From Armatimonadota bacterium (GTDB lineage Bacteria > Armatimonadota > Fimbriimonadia > Fimbriimonadales > Fimbriimonadaceae): a stretch of 64,000 nucleotides of DNA. The DNA is taken from the NCBI GenBank assembly GCA_020438215.1, contig JAGQUX010000009.1:19297-83296 (forward strand). The letters are read 5' to 3'. Below are positions 1 to 8,559 of this stretch, piece after piece. Under the pieces are notes generated by a model, which did not search any database, was not told the DNA's origin, and saw only the letters and a list, made by a program, of their open reading frames with translations. How positions within the stretch are numbered: the stretch's first letter is position 1; each line of letters starts with the position of its first letter. The translations under genes were made by a program, and so were the position numbers.

Positions 1-354
1 GGTCATCCAGTACGCAACCAGCGAAACCACCAAACCAAAAACTCCGACCGGAATAATGATCCGCGGCACGCTCACACCCCCAGCGCGTAGAGCGACGATC
101 TCGCTATCTCCGCTCAGCCGCCCAAATGCAAGGAGAGTTCCGAGCAACATCGCCATTGAGAATGTCTTCGCCATGACGCCCGGAGTCAAATACATCGCAA
201 CCTTGAAAACGGTGAATGGAGCAACTCCTTTCGCCAGGTAGTCGGTGAGTTGAAAAAGGAACGAACCAGCCATGATGAGGACTGTAAAAATCGCCACCCC
301 GAAAGCCCAGGGCCCGAACAGTTCTCCCAAAATCAGCCGGTCGATGCGCTTCAT
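1..354 (-). CDS. LptF/LptG-family lipopolysaccharide export permease, 3' part missing
   Basis: Inner-membrane permease of the LptBFG complex, which extracts lipopolysaccharide from the inner membrane and feeds it to the Lpt bridge. Only the first 118 residues lie in the window. It starts MKRIDRLILGELFGP, followed by a first membrane segment, then the family-typical stretch FGRLSGDSEIVALRAGGVS at about residues 76-94 and the beginning of a further membrane segment. The ATG overlaps the TGA of lptB (ATGA), so the two are translationally coupled. Whether it is LptF or LptG cannot be decided from this fragment, and the partner permease is not visible. The family assignment is firm; the subtype is open. 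Confidence 0.88.
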   Translation of the reverse strand, partial: MKRIDRLILGELFGPWAFGVAIFTVLIMAGSFLFQLTDYLAKGVAPFTVFKVAMYLTPGVMAKTFSMAMLLGTLLAFGRLSGDSEIVALRAGGVSVPRIIIPVGVFGLVVSLVAYWMT

Positions 355-1109
355 TCGCTCTCTTGCTCCGACTTGCCTTTTGGCTTATTGATGAAATCGT
401 ATCCCTGCCCGAGATAGAACTTCTTCACCAAATCATTACTTCGAATGGCATCTTGGTCGCCCTCAGCAATGATCTTGCCTTCCACCAAAATGTAATTCCG
501 ATCGGTGATATTCAAAGTTGCATCCACGTTGTGGTCAGTGATCAGGATACCGATCCCCTGATTCCGGAGTTTGCGGATGATCCCTTGTAGTTCTTCAATC
601 GTCACCGGGTCAATGCCGGTGAAGGGCTCGTCAAGCAGAATAAAGTGTGGCTCGGTAGCAAGGGCACGGGCAATCTCAACACGCCGACGCTCGCCACCGC
701 TCAAGACGCCAGCCGTGCGATCAAGAATCTGAGTGATATGCAGTTCTTCTGCCAGCTCATCAATCTTGTCCTGGATTTGCTTTTTCGACTGCTTTTGGAG
801 TTCCAGAACGAGCTTGATATTGTCTGCCACCGAAATCCGGCGGAAGACACTGGTTTCTTGAGCAAGATAGCCAATCCCTGCCCGGGCACGGATGTGCATC
901 GGCCAAGCGGTGATTTCTTTCTCATCAAACTGAACTTTGCCCTGATCAGGCTTCACCAAACCAGTAACCATATAAAACGTCGTGGTTTTTCCCGCCCCGT
1001 TCGGGCCAAGCAAGCCAACAATCTCACCGGTTGAGATGTCGAACGACACGTCATCGACAACCGCACGGCCCTTGTACTTCTTGACTAAATTCGTACTCGT
1101 GATCTTCAA
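351..1109 (-). CDS. lptB: LPS export ABC transporter ATP-binding protein LptB
   Basis: Cytoplasmic ATPase that powers lipopolysaccharide extraction by LptFG. The 252-residue length fits the family. Visible are Walker A GPNGAGKTT (residues 35-43), Q-loop Gln84, signature LSGGE (136-140), Walker B ILLDEP (157-162) and the switch His193 in TDHN. The segment YLAQETSVFRRISVADN is typical of LptB. It overlaps the upstream lptA-like gene and the downstream permease by 4 bp each, so the genes form one operon. The C-terminal tail after residue 240 is charged and less conserved. Confidence 0.95.
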   Translation of the reverse strand: MKITSTNLVKKYKGRAVVDDVSFDISTGEIVGLLGPNGAGKTTTFYMVTGLVKPDQGKVQFDEKEITAWPMHIRARAGIGYLAQETSVFRRISVADNIKLVLELQKQSKKQIQDKIDELAEELHITQILDRTAGVLSGGERRRVEIARALATEPHFILLDEPFTGIDPVTIEELQGIIRKLRNQGIGILITDHNVDATLNITDRNYILVEGKIIAEGDQDAIRSNDLVKKFYLGQGYDFINKPKGKSEQESE

Positions 1110-2194
1110 ACGGAGCCACCCCCTTTCTTGGGATTCACATCGAGTTGTGCCCCGCCCTTGAGTTCGTAGCCCAGCACTTTCATCTCCGAATTGAGATAGA
1201 TCACGATGGTTTCCGCCGCCCCAGAACCGGAGTAGCTCGGCCCGGGAGTCATTTGCATATCCACGTTGCCCTTCACGGTCAGAGTCGCGGTGAGGTCGGC
1301 CCAGCCCGCGCTCTTAGTTTTCAAAATGGCTTGCTTTTCTGCCGAAGAAAGTTTGTCGAAGAGCATGGAATCGCTCTCAACATCCAGCTCGGTAGTATCG
1401 CCAGACTTGGTCTGCTTGACGTTCGCCTTGACGCGGCCCTTCAGATTGGCAGCAAGAAGCGGCATTTTCGCGGCTTTGCCCCCGGTGAGGCTCTCTGTAG
1501 TGATGGTTCCACTGGATGCGGTCAAATGTATCTTGGAAGTCGTTCCTCCATCAGAAACTTGTGAATCCATGGTGAATCCAGCACCGAGCGTAAATAGAGT
1601 GCTCGATCCCTGCTCCCTCATCGTGATGCGGCTACCAGTCAAGGAGCGTTTTGAGGAGCCAGAATCCGATCGGACAAAAACGTTGCCGATCAAGTCAGCA
1701 ACCTGAATCTTCCTGTCCCCGCTACTTTCTACTAGTTGAACAGAACCAGAATTTGCCTTAAGTTCCTCAGAATTATCGCTGGAAGTCACGGTGAATGCGC
1801 CCGGGAGAGTTACTTTGGATCCCTTTCGGTCTGCATTCTCGCCAATTTGAATCTGCTCTGATGAAATGGTACGGCTTCCTCGAACAACTTTCACGCCACC
1901 AGATAATGTCGCTTCATCTAGATAAGCACCGCCTTTGGCGGTCACCATCTTGCCCTTGATCCGGCTGGATTGGAATGTAATGCCTTGCGTATCGCTCTTG
2001 CCTTTGATCGGCGATCCTTCCAGATCAAATCTCACCGCATTGCCATCAAAACTCTGAACGTAAATCTTGTCGATTTCCGTGATCGCAAATTCGCCGCCTT
2101 GACTCTTCAAAGACGGCTTTTGCCGTTGCTGACCGACGGCAACAAAGCTCGTTGCCGCAACCAAACTCAAAACCCAAATCCATCGACTCTTCAT
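1106..2194 (-). CDS. lptA: LptA/OstA-like periplasmic LPS transport protein
   Basis: Probable periplasmic bridge component of lipopolysaccharide transport, 362 residues with an N-terminal signal peptide (MKSRWIWVLSLVAATSFVAVG). The body is beta-rich, with repeated short strands such as GGVKVVRGSRTISSEQIQI that fit the OstA/beta-jellyroll fold. It is about twice the length of E. coli LptA, so it may contain two OstA-like units. Position between the LptC-like lipoprotein gene and lptB, with 4-bp overlaps on both sides, supports the role. Sequence similarity alone is modest; the assignment leans on context. Confidence 0.72.
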   Translation of the reverse strand: MKSRWIWVLSLVAATSFVAVGQQRQKPSLKSQGGEFAITEIDKIYVQSFDGNAVRFDLEGSPIKGKSDTQGITFQSSRIKGKMVTAKGGAYLDEATLSGGVKVVRGSRTISSEQIQIGENADRKGSKVTLPGAFTVTSSDNSEELKANSGSVQLVESSGDRKIQVADLIGNVFVRSDSGSSKRSLTGSRITMREQGSSTLFTLGAGFTMDSQVSDGGTTSKIHLTASSGTITTESLTGGKAAKMPLLAANLKGRVKANVKQTKSGDTTELDVESDSMLFDKLSSAEKQAILKTKSAGWADLTATLTVKGNVDMQMTPGPSYSGSGAAETIVIYLNSEMKVLGYELKGGAQLDVNPKKGGGSV

Positions 2195-2736
2195 TTCTTT
2201 TGAAACTTCTCCGGTGAGCCTAGCTCACTCAAATCGGGCGATGCCCATAAAACGTCACTTGGCCCGAAAGACCAATTCGCTCCCTGGATCGTCACGCTTC
2301 CTTCGGCGGCAAACAGCTTCCGATCCTCCATCCACCGAATCGTATCCGCATTCAAGGCTAAGTCCCGCTCCATTGACTTCACTTTGGCTTTGGTGAGAAC
2401 AAGGCGTTTGTTTTCACTGTCTGCTTTGCCTTCTTCTGCCTCGAACTGACTGACTTCCTTGCCCTCATCAAAGAGCGAACCGGTGACCCCATTCAAAAAT
2501 GCTTCCTGGCTCCCATCCTCAATTCCCACCCGAGAACTCTCCGCATTGATCTCAAATGCTACTGAACCATCATCGCGCTTCATCGTGATGGTGACTTCGC
2601 CAGAATTCACAACTCGGCGACCAGCGGCTTCTTCCGCCATCTTCGAGCCAACGCCCTTTACGGCGGAGCTGGCACCGTCGGCTTTTCCGCCCTTGTTTCC
2701 ACCAGAAAAACATCCGGTAAGGGCAAGACAAATCAC
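2191..2736 (-). CDS. LptC-like lipoprotein (start codon uncertain)
   Basis: Probable LptC-like component anchored by lipidation. After a lipobox LTGC comes a Gly/Lys-rich linker, then a beta-rich domain (VTITMKRDDGSVAFEINAESS and similar) of the LptC/OstA type. The only canonical start here is GTG at 2736, which leaves just eight residues before the lipobox Cys and has no Shine-Dalgarno sequence. Reading back in frame to an ATC codon at 2760-2758 gives IRNTAFFLVICLALTGC, a full lipoprotein signal, preceded eight bases upstream by AGGAGG. A TAG lies two codons further up. The real gene is therefore probably 2191-2760 with a non-standard start. It is coupled to rlmN upstream and the lptA-like gene downstream. 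Confidence 0.72.
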   Translation of the reverse strand: MICLALTGCFSGGNKGGKADGASSAVKGVGSKMAEEAAGRRVVNSGEVTITMKRDDGSVAFEINAESSRVGIEDGSQEAFLNGVTGSLFDEGKEVSQFEAEEGKADSENKRLVLTKAKVKSMERDLALNADTIRWMEDRKLFAAEGSVTIQGANWSFGPSDVLWASPDLSELGSPEKFQKK

Positions 2737-3809
2737 GAGGAAGAAAGCGGTATTTCGGATGTCCTATCCCTCCTTGCAAATCGTCCTTGATGCATACCAG
2801 CTAGCTGACCGCAGGCGGCGGCAATATCATGCCCCCGCTCAACTCGCTCAGTCACGTTCACCCCTTTGGATTCCAGCACGCGCCGAAAGGCTTTCACTCT
2901 TTCTCTTTCAGGACGTTTGAATCCGTGTCCCGTGTCAACCCAATTGAACGGAATGAGGTTAATAACGTTTGGAACCCCTTTCACAAGCTGCGCTAACTCT
3001 GCCGCTTGTTGCTCATCATCGTTCACGCGGTCAATGAGCAGATATTCAAAAGTGACCTTCCGACCAGTAGCACGGTGATAATCCTTCATCGTGCCAACAA
3101 CTTCTTCCACGGGCCACTTGTGATTCACTGGCATCAAACGGTCGCGCACTTCGTCGCGGGGAGAGTGGAGCGACAGGGCCAGGTGAATCGGGAGTTTTTC
3201 TTTCGCCAATTGCTTGATCTGCGGCACGAGCCCAACAGTTGAAATCGTCATATGGCGATAGCTCAGCCCAACCTCTTCATGGAGAATTCTGAGGGCTTTC
3301 AGCACCTGATCCAGGTTCAAAAGCGGCTCTCCCATCCCCATCATCACGATGTGACCGATCCGTTTGGGAGAAAGCGATTGGAGAAGCAGGTATTGCCCCA
3401 CGATCTCGCTGGCATCGAGATTCCGGTCAAAGCCACCCATTCCTGTTGCACAGAAAGTGCATCCCATTGGGCAACCCACTTGACTAGAAACACAGCAGCT
3501 CACGCGATCTTCGTAAGGGAGCAGAACGCATTCGTAAACCTGCTCATCCCCGTTATGAACAAGGAGCTTATCCACGTTATCCGTTGAGCGTTTATGGTCG
3601 GCAACACAAAGCGGATTGACGACATATTGCTCGGCTAGCTTTTCCCGAAACGCTTTGGGGAGATCAAGCATTTGATCAAAGTCGCTAACCGCTTTGGCAT
3701 AAATCCAATTCGCAAGTTGCTTCCCGCGATAGCCAGGCTCACCCAGCTCCTGCACGACGGCCTGAAGCTCGGTCGTTGTCATCCCGATCAACGGCCTGCG
3801 CGAGGTCAT
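2733..3809 (-). CDS. rlmN: Dual-specificity RNA methyltransferase RlmN
   Basis: Radical SAM enzyme that methylates C2 of A2503 in 23S rRNA and A37 in some tRNAs. The 358 residues include the radical SAM cluster motif CPMGCTFC (Cys113, Cys117, Cys120) and the C-terminal reactive Cys333 in AAACGQLAG. The N-terminal helical domain (TTELQAVVQELGEPGYRGKQ) is typical. The frame runs on for 25 residues after Cys333 and its stop overlaps the possible GTG of the lipoprotein gene. It is the first gene of the reverse-strand lpt operon, an unusual but plausible pairing. Confidence 0.96.
   Translation of the reverse strand: MTSRRPLIGMTTTELQAVVQELGEPGYRGKQLANWIYAKAVSDFDQMLDLPKAFREKLAEQYVVNPLCVADHKRSTDNVDKLLVHNGDEQVYECVLLPYEDRVSCCVSSQVGCPMGCTFCATGMGGFDRNLDASEIVGQYLLLQSLSPKRIGHIVMMGMGEPLLNLDQVLKALRILHEEVGLSYRHMTISTVGLVPQIKQLAKEKLPIHLALSLHSPRDEVRDRLMPVNHKWPVEEVVGTMKDYHRATGRKVTFEYLLIDRVNDDEQQAAELAQLVKGVPNVINLIPFNWVDTGHGFKRPERERVKAFRRVLESKGVNVTERVERGHDIAAACGQLAGMHQGRFARRDRTSEIPLSSS
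2758..2774 (-). promoter_or_regulatory. Strong Shine-Dalgarno site before an ATC codon
   Basis: On the reverse strand AGGAGG (2769-2774) lies 8 bases before ATC (2758-2760), which opens the frame of the LptC-like lipoprotein and supplies its missing signal peptide. No ATG, GTG or TTG is available in frame between the preceding TAG and this site. This points to initiation at ATC, which is rare but known for infC-type starts in bacteria. A sequencing error would be the alternative. Confidence 0.5.
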
Positions 3810-3889
3810 TTTCTAACCAGCAAGTTTACCGTCCGAACCTGAATTCAACTTGGGCGCACTTTGTCCCGAGCCTGGTTCGTTCCGCGCGG

Positions 3890-3895
3890 TACGTT
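3890..3895 (+). promoter_or_regulatory. Candidate -10 element just before the methyltransferase start
   Basis: TACGTT lies 9 bases before the ATG at 3905, a spacing that would give an almost leaderless transcript. The bases between contain AGGG, which could still serve as a weak ribosome binding site. It belongs to a window-wide pattern of -10-like hexamers 6-9 bases before start codons. Confidence 0.35.
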
Positions 3896-3904
3896 GCAGG
3901 GATT

Positions 3905-5080
3905 ATGGAAATCCAAGGGCAAGTGACACTTAAGCACGGTCGCGCCAAGAAAATTCGCAATCAATACCCTTGGGTTCAGCGTGGAGAACTGCATCGAAAG
4001 GAGAATGTCGAGGACGGCGTTCTCACTCGCGTTCTTGATGCCAAGCAAGATTTTCTTGCCATCGGAACCTACAATGGCAAATCCCGCTTTCCAGTTCGAA
4101 TTCTCACGCTGAAAGATGAGCCAATCACCGAGGAGTTTTTCGTTCGGCGGTTTCGCGAGTCCATCCCCGCACGCGAATCTCTGAAAAGAATCACTGATTC
4201 CTGGCGAGTGGTTTTTTCCGAAGCAGATCGACTCCCCGGCCTGATCATTGACCAGTTCAACGGACACTTTGTGGTTCAGGTGCGCTCGCTGGCGATGGAG
4301 AACCTTAAATCACTTTGGCTTCCTGCTCTCATCGCCGTATTTCAACCCAAATCAATCTACGAGAAGTCAGAAATGGCAGGGCGGAAGGAAGAAGGGCTTG
4401 ATTCCCGCGTCGAGCACCTGCATGGTTCGACTCCCGATGTTGTTGAAATGTCGGAACATGGGATGAACCTGCTTGTCCCGATTGCTGAGGGGTTGAAGAC
4501 TGGTTTCTATCTTGATCAACGCAACACACGCCACGACTTTGCGCAGTTCGTCAGGCCTGGCGAAACGGTGCTGGATACCTTCTGCTACACGGGTGGGTTC
4601 TCACTTGCAGCGACCAGGGCGGGAGCGAAGTGCACGGGTGTTGATATCCTTCCCATCGCGCTGGACACGGCCCGAGAAAACGCGCGCCGTAATAATCTAG
4701 AAATCCCGTTCATCGAGGCGAATGCTTTTGAGTATCTCGAAGCGGGAGTGGATGGTCTTGGCCCATTCGATCACATCATTCTTGATCCGCCCGCTATCGC
4801 CAAAACATCAGAAAAGAGGGACGCGCTGAAATGGGCGATCTGGAAGCTGGTTTATCATGCCTTGCCCAACCTGAAACCGGGCGGAATGCTGATGGTTTGC
4901 AACTGCTCGTATCAGCTCACCTGGCAATCCACAATTGAGGCTTGTCGGATCGCGGCATCCGATAAAGGCACAACACTCAACTTAGAGAGGCTGACGTTTC
5001 AGGATATTGATCACCCAGCACCGATTCACTTCCCTGAGAGCTTGTACTTGAAGTGTTTGTGGTTGAGAAAGGGGCGCTAA
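3905..5080 (+). CDS. Class I SAM-dependent rRNA methyltransferase, RlmI-like
   Basis: Probable 23S rRNA cytosine-C5 methyltransferase of the RlmI/YccW group, 391 residues. The N-terminal PUA-like region (LKHGRAKKIRNQYPWVQRGE) binds RNA. The Rossmann methyltransferase domain has motif I VLDTFCYTGGFSLAATRAGA, acidic VDILP, motif IV DPPAIAKTSEKRDALK and NCSYQL containing a late Cys. I chose ATG 3905 because the PUA fold begins at MEIQGQVTLK; the reading frame is open further upstream, but that part overlaps the divergent rlmN. It converges with the MscS gene with a 4-bp overlap of stops. Confidence 0.85.
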   Translation: MEIQGQVTLKHGRAKKIRNQYPWVQRGELHRKENVEDGVLTRVLDAKQDFLAIGTYNGKSRFPVRILTLKDEPITEEFFVRRFRESIPARESLKRITDSWRVVFSEADRLPGLIIDQFNGHFVVQVRSLAMENLKSLWLPALIAVFQPKSIYEKSEMAGRKEEGLDSRVEHLHGSTPDVVEMSEHGMNLLVPIAEGLKTGFYLDQRNTRHDFAQFVRPGETVLDTFCYTGGFSLAATRAGAKCTGVDILPIALDTARENARRNNLEIPFIEANAFEYLEAGVDGLGPFDHIILDPPAIAKTSEKRDALKWAIWKLVYHALPNLKPGGMLMVCNCSYQLTWQSTIEACRIAASDKGTTLNLERLTFQDIDHPAPIHFPESLYLKCLWLRKGR

Positions 5081-5931
5081 TCAACGTCTTCTGAAGTCGC
5101 GGCAACATTGATGATCGTTCGAGTTGGGTAAGGCACGGAGAGCTTTGCATCCGTCAACGCTTTCATCACTGCTTGCATCACTTTCGCCTTCACCAATCGA
5201 CCGTCGTATTCTGACAAGTTCACAAAGAAGTAAAGAGTCAAATCAATTGAACTTTGCCCAAACTGTGTGGCAACAACCAGCGGCCCCGGATCATCCATAA
5301 CTTCTTCAATGCTCAAAGTCGCTTCCGTTAAAAGGGATTGTGTCGCTTCAAGGTCAGCCTCGTAAGGAATCCCGACTGAGGCTTCAAGGCGGCGAATACT
5401 ATTTGCGGTCACAACTCGAACATCTTCTTTGAAGAGTCGTGCGCATGGCATCAAAACAACTTCTCGGTTGAACTCCTGAATCGTTGCCGCGCGAGCACCA
5501 ATTTCAGTAACCGTGCCCCTAGTTCCACCAATCTCGATGACATCGCCGACTTTGAAGGGGCGCGCGATCATCAAATATAAGCCAGCAATGAAGTTTTCTA
5601 AGATTTCCTTGAAGGCAAATCCGATCGCAACAGAGCCTAAGCCCAAGCTGCCAACAAGCGTCCCAAACTCAAAACCGGGGACGGAAACGGATGCCGCCAG
5701 CAGCAAACCAAGCAAGAAAACTGCAAAAAATGCAATGCGACCAATGAGGAGGCGACCGGTCAGCTCCGCGCCGACTCGCTCTGCCGCCTTTTGTGCTGCT
5801 TTTCGCACCCATCGGGCAACTAACCAAAACAGAACGAGTAAGATTAATCCGGCAACCACACCCGGCAATCGCAAGATTGCCGCATTCACCATTTTTTGGA
5901 TATCTTCCTGCAACTGATTGGCTTCTAGCAT
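5077..5931 (-). CDS. MscS-family mechanosensitive ion channel
   Basis: Small-conductance mechanosensitive channel in the inner membrane, releasing solutes on hypo-osmotic shock. The 284 residues match E. coli MscS length. There are three predicted membrane segments (about residues 17-40, 64-83, 86-110). The third, pore-lining segment runs into the conserved FKEILENFIAGLYLMIARPFKVGD block, then a beta domain (IGGTRGTVTEIGARAATIQ) and a C-terminal alpha/beta domain. TAATG links it to the upstream unknown gene, so the two share a transcript. Confidence 0.92.
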   Translation of the reverse strand: MLEANQLQEDIQKMVNAAILRLPGVVAGLILLVLFWLVARWVRKAAQKAAERVGAELTGRLLIGRIAFFAVFLLGLLLAASVSVPGFEFGTLVGSLGLGSVAIGFAFKEILENFIAGLYLMIARPFKVGDVIEIGGTRGTVTEIGARAATIQEFNREVVLMPCARLFKEDVRVVTANSIRRLEASVGIPYEADLEATQSLLTEATLSIEEVMDDPGPLVVATQFGQSSIDLTLYFFVNLSEYDGRLVKAKVMQAVMKALTDAKLSVPYPTRTIINVAATSEDVD

Positions 5932-6389
5932 TACTTCCTATTCTCCACACACCAGCGCAAGAGGGTCAAAAACTCCTCCTTTTGGAGATACAAACGACCT
6001 TCATTTTTGCCCTGAGAGTACTCCACCAGCTCCCGAGGGTCGAATGTGATGAGATCACGAACTGGATGATCCACCGCTCGGCGATACCAGTACTTTGAAT
6101 TGAACGCATCCCCCTCAAACCGATGAATGATGGCGTGCCACCAGCTCCCTGTTGCCGACTCATCCGATTGACAGATGAGGTGAGCCGTTTCCCAATCCCC
6201 CGCATAGAGCCACAACCCTGCCCGAACCCCCGGGCAATCTTTGCGCTCCTCCGCAAGTTGCTTGACGATCTCAATTGCGCGGCGATCTTCGCCTGGCATT
6301 TCCCAAGAATCAAATACAGCTTCCGCGTTCCGGGCACGGCTTAGCTCGGGGAATGCTTCGGAAAACCACTCATCGAGCATGAGCTTCAT
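5931..6389 (-). CDS. Conserved hypothetical protein (152 aa)
   Basis: I do not recognise a named family. The 152-residue protein is soluble, acidic and rich in Trp. Its most distinctive stretch is SWWHAIIHRFEGDAFNSKYW followed by YRRAVDHPV at about residues 82-110, a pattern I recall from unannotated proteins of several phyla (helical, His/Trp/Tyr-rich). No signal peptide or membrane segment is visible. It starts one base after the sufD stop and its own stop overlaps the ATG of the MscS gene, so it is transcribed between those genes. No function can be given. Confidence 0.8.
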   Translation of the reverse strand: MKLMLDEWFSEAFPELSRARNAEAVFDSWEMPGEDRRAIEIVKQLAEERKDCPGVRAGLWLYAGDWETAHLICQSDESATGSWWHAIIHRFEGDAFNSKYWYRRAVDHPVRDLITFDPRELVEYSQGKNEGRLYLQKEEFLTLLRWCVENRK

Positions 6390-6390
6390 C

Positions 6391-7692
6391 CTATAGAATC
6401 GCGAGCTTGTCGAATAGCCGCTTTTCTAAGTTATCGCGCACGGTGTCGTCCGAGATCAACTCAAGAACCTCGGCAGCAAAGGCGTAAACCAGAATCGCCT
6501 CGGCCTTATCCTTAGTCACACCGCGAGATCGCAAGTAGAACATCGGTTCTTCTTCAAGCTGACCCACTGTTGCGCCGTGCGTACACTTCACGTCATCGGC
6601 AAAAATTTCTAGCTGAGGCTTGGAGTTGATCGTCGCCGTTGGGCTAAGGAGCAGGGCTTGGTTGGTTTGCTCAGCGTCGGTCTTCTGTGCGTCTTGATGA
6701 ACAAAAATCTTGCCATTGAACACAACCGTCGCCTTGTCATCAATGATCTGCTTGTAGATTTCGTAAGAATTGCAGTTCGGCAGAGCATGATCCAGTCGCG
6801 TGTGGTTGTCTAGCAACTGTTCCCCACGAGCCACGACAACCCCATCCAACCGCGTAACAACATGTTCGCCACCCAGCCAGATGTTTTGATCCAGGCGACC
6901 AATTTTTGCACCGAACGCCACGTTATAGCTGCGGTACTCCGAGTTCTCGACTTGCTTGATCTCCCAAAGCCCGATATGGAAATTGGTTGTTGCTTCATCT
7001 TGAACGCGGACATGCTCAATATTCGCATACCGTGCAGTGAAAACCTCGGTCACTGGCAGAGTCAAGCAGGTGCTATTCCCATCGGTGACATAACGCTCAA
7101 CGATCTTGCCGCTGGCATTCTCACCCGCCACGATGAGTGTGCGTGGCACGACGACCATTTCTTCGCCAGAAGAAACGTGGATCACTTCGATCACATGCTC
7201 AACTGCGGCTCCATCTTTGAAGCAAATGAACAGGCCGTCATCGAATAGAGCGGTGTTGAGGGCGGCAAAAGTGTGTTCTTCAATCCGGGCTACTTGACCA
7301 AGGTGCGCTTGCACTAACTCTTCGTGCTCAATCCAAGCATCACGAAGTGAACAGGCGATCAATCCGGTCTGAGCCGGCACTTCGCTCAGGTTCCGGTCAA
7401 AGCGACCGTTCACCATCACAATGCGAATTGGGCTACCGCTCAGGCTGCCAAAGTCTTGATCGAATACAGCGGGGCCACCTTCAGCAACGGTGTAGTCCAC
7501 GCGGGCAACATCACGGAGTGGGGTGTACTTCCACTCTTCATTTTTGGGGGTAGGGATGCCGTGCTCGCGATGGATTTTCAACCCTTTTGTACGGAGATCC
7601 CGGAGCCAAGCCGGGCCATCACCAGACCGCTTTTCGGCCATCGCAAGCACTTGCGACTGCTCGATTTCGTAAGTCATCAAAATGTTGCTCAT
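6391..7692 (-). CDS. sufD: Fe-S cluster assembly protein SufD
   Basis: Scaffold component of the SUF iron-sulfur cluster machinery, partnering SufB and SufC in the cytoplasm. It has 433 residues from ATG 7692. The N-terminal helical region carries NEEWKYTPLRDV, the central part is a right-handed beta-helix, and the C-terminal end has the SufB/SufD hallmark VKCTHGATVGQLEEEPMFYLRSRG. The frame extends 33 codons upstream, but those overlap sufC; ATG 7692 follows AAGAG with good spacing. It lies directly after sufC. No sufB is adjacent, unlike the usual sufBCD order. Confidence 0.92.
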   Translation of the reverse strand: MSNILMTYEIEQSQVLAMAEKRSGDGPAWLRDLRTKGLKIHREHGIPTPKNEEWKYTPLRDVARVDYTVAEGGPAVFDQDFGSLSGSPIRIVMVNGRFDRNLSEVPAQTGLIACSLRDAWIEHEELVQAHLGQVARIEEHTFAALNTALFDDGLFICFKDGAAVEHVIEVIHVSSGEEMVVVPRTLIVAGENASGKIVERYVTDGNSTCLTLPVTEVFTARYANIEHVRVQDEATTNFHIGLWEIKQVENSEYRSYNVAFGAKIGRLDQNIWLGGEHVVTRLDGVVVARGEQLLDNHTRLDHALPNCNSYEIYKQIIDDKATVVFNGKIFVHQDAQKTDAEQTNQALLLSPTATINSKPQLEIFADDVKCTHGATVGQLEEEPMFYLRSRGVTKDKAEAILVYAFAAEVLELISDDTVRDNLEKRLFDKLAIL

Positions 7693-7699
7693 TCTGCTC

Positions 7700-8467
7700 T
7701 TACTGGGTAGCTCCAGCAAACTCTTCTTCCAGCCAACCGTAGCCTTTTTCTTCCAATTCCAAAGCGAGTGATTTGTCGCCGCTCTTGACAATCTTCCCGC
7801 CCATCAAAATGTGAACGTAGTCGGGAACGATGTAATTCAACAGTCGCTGGTAGTGGGTGACCACCACAAACATCCGATCAGGGGATCGAAGAGCGTTCAC
7901 GCCATCGGCAACGGTCTTAAGGGCATCAATATCCAATCCAGAGTCCGTTTCATCCAGAACGCATAGTCGAGGCTCAAGAACCGCCATTTGGAAGATCTCG
8001 TTACGCTTCTTCTCACCACCAGAGAAGCCTTCATTCACTGAGCGAGTGAGAAGATCTTGAGGAAGCTTGAGCAGATCAATTTTCTCGCGGATGAACTTCA
8101 TGAACTCCATCGAGCCGAGTTCTTCTTCACCATTTGCTTGTCGCTTTGCGTTGAGGGCCGCACGCAGGAAGTAAGTGTTGCTCACGCCAGGAATCTCAAC
8201 CGGATACTGAAAAGCCATGAAAACACCCGCATGGGCGCGATCTTCGACTTCCATCTCCAGCATATCTGCACCATCCAAGGTGACCGACCCATCAGTGACT
8301 TCGTAGGTTTCCCGGCCCGCCAGTACGTTCGCGAAAGTCGATTTTCCACTTCCGTTCGGGCCCATAATCGCGTGGACTTCGCCTGGCTTTACAGTGAGAT
8401 TGATTCCGCGCAGAATCTGCTTTTCTTCCTCGGCAACAACTGCATGCAAATTTTTGACTTCAAGCAT
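7700..8467 (-). CDS. sufC: Fe-S cluster assembly ATPase SufC
   Basis: ABC-type ATPase of the SUF system, forming the SufBCD complex with SufB and SufD. The 255-residue length is normal. Walker A is GPNGSGKST (about residues 37-45), the signature is FSGGEKKRNEI, and Walker B reads CVLDETDSGLDIDAL, the Asp-Glu-Thr-Asp-Ser form typical of SufC. His in VTHYQRLL is the switch residue. It is the first gene of the sufC-sufD pair; a hairpin separates it from glyS upstream. Confidence 0.96.
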   Translation of the reverse strand: MLEVKNLHAVVAEEEKQILRGINLTVKPGEVHAIMGPNGSGKSTFANVLAGRETYEVTDGSVTLDGADMLEMEVEDRAHAGVFMAFQYPVEIPGVSNTYFLRAALNAKRQANGEEELGSMEFMKFIREKIDLLKLPQDLLTRSVNEGFSGGEKKRNEIFQMAVLEPRLCVLDETDSGLDIDALKTVADGVNALRSPDRMFVVVTHYQRLLNYIVPDYVHILMGGKIVKSGDKSLALELEEKGYGWLEEEFAGATQ

Positions 8468-8524
8468 AGTGATAACCCCATTCTACGACCTTTTTTGAAC
8501 CTAGTCGCGGGCAAATGGGACGAT

Positions 8525-8544
8525 ACTGCACTTTTGAGTGCAGT
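8525..8544. terminator. Short perfect hairpin between glyS and sufC
   Basis: ACTGCACT-TTTG-AGTGCAGT forms an 8-bp stem with a 4-base loop in the gap after glyS and before sufC. On the reverse strand it is not followed by a T run, so it is a weak terminator at best. It could instead be a protein-binding or attenuation site. Confidence 0.35.
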
Positions 8545-8559
8545 TTGGCCCATGTGAAT

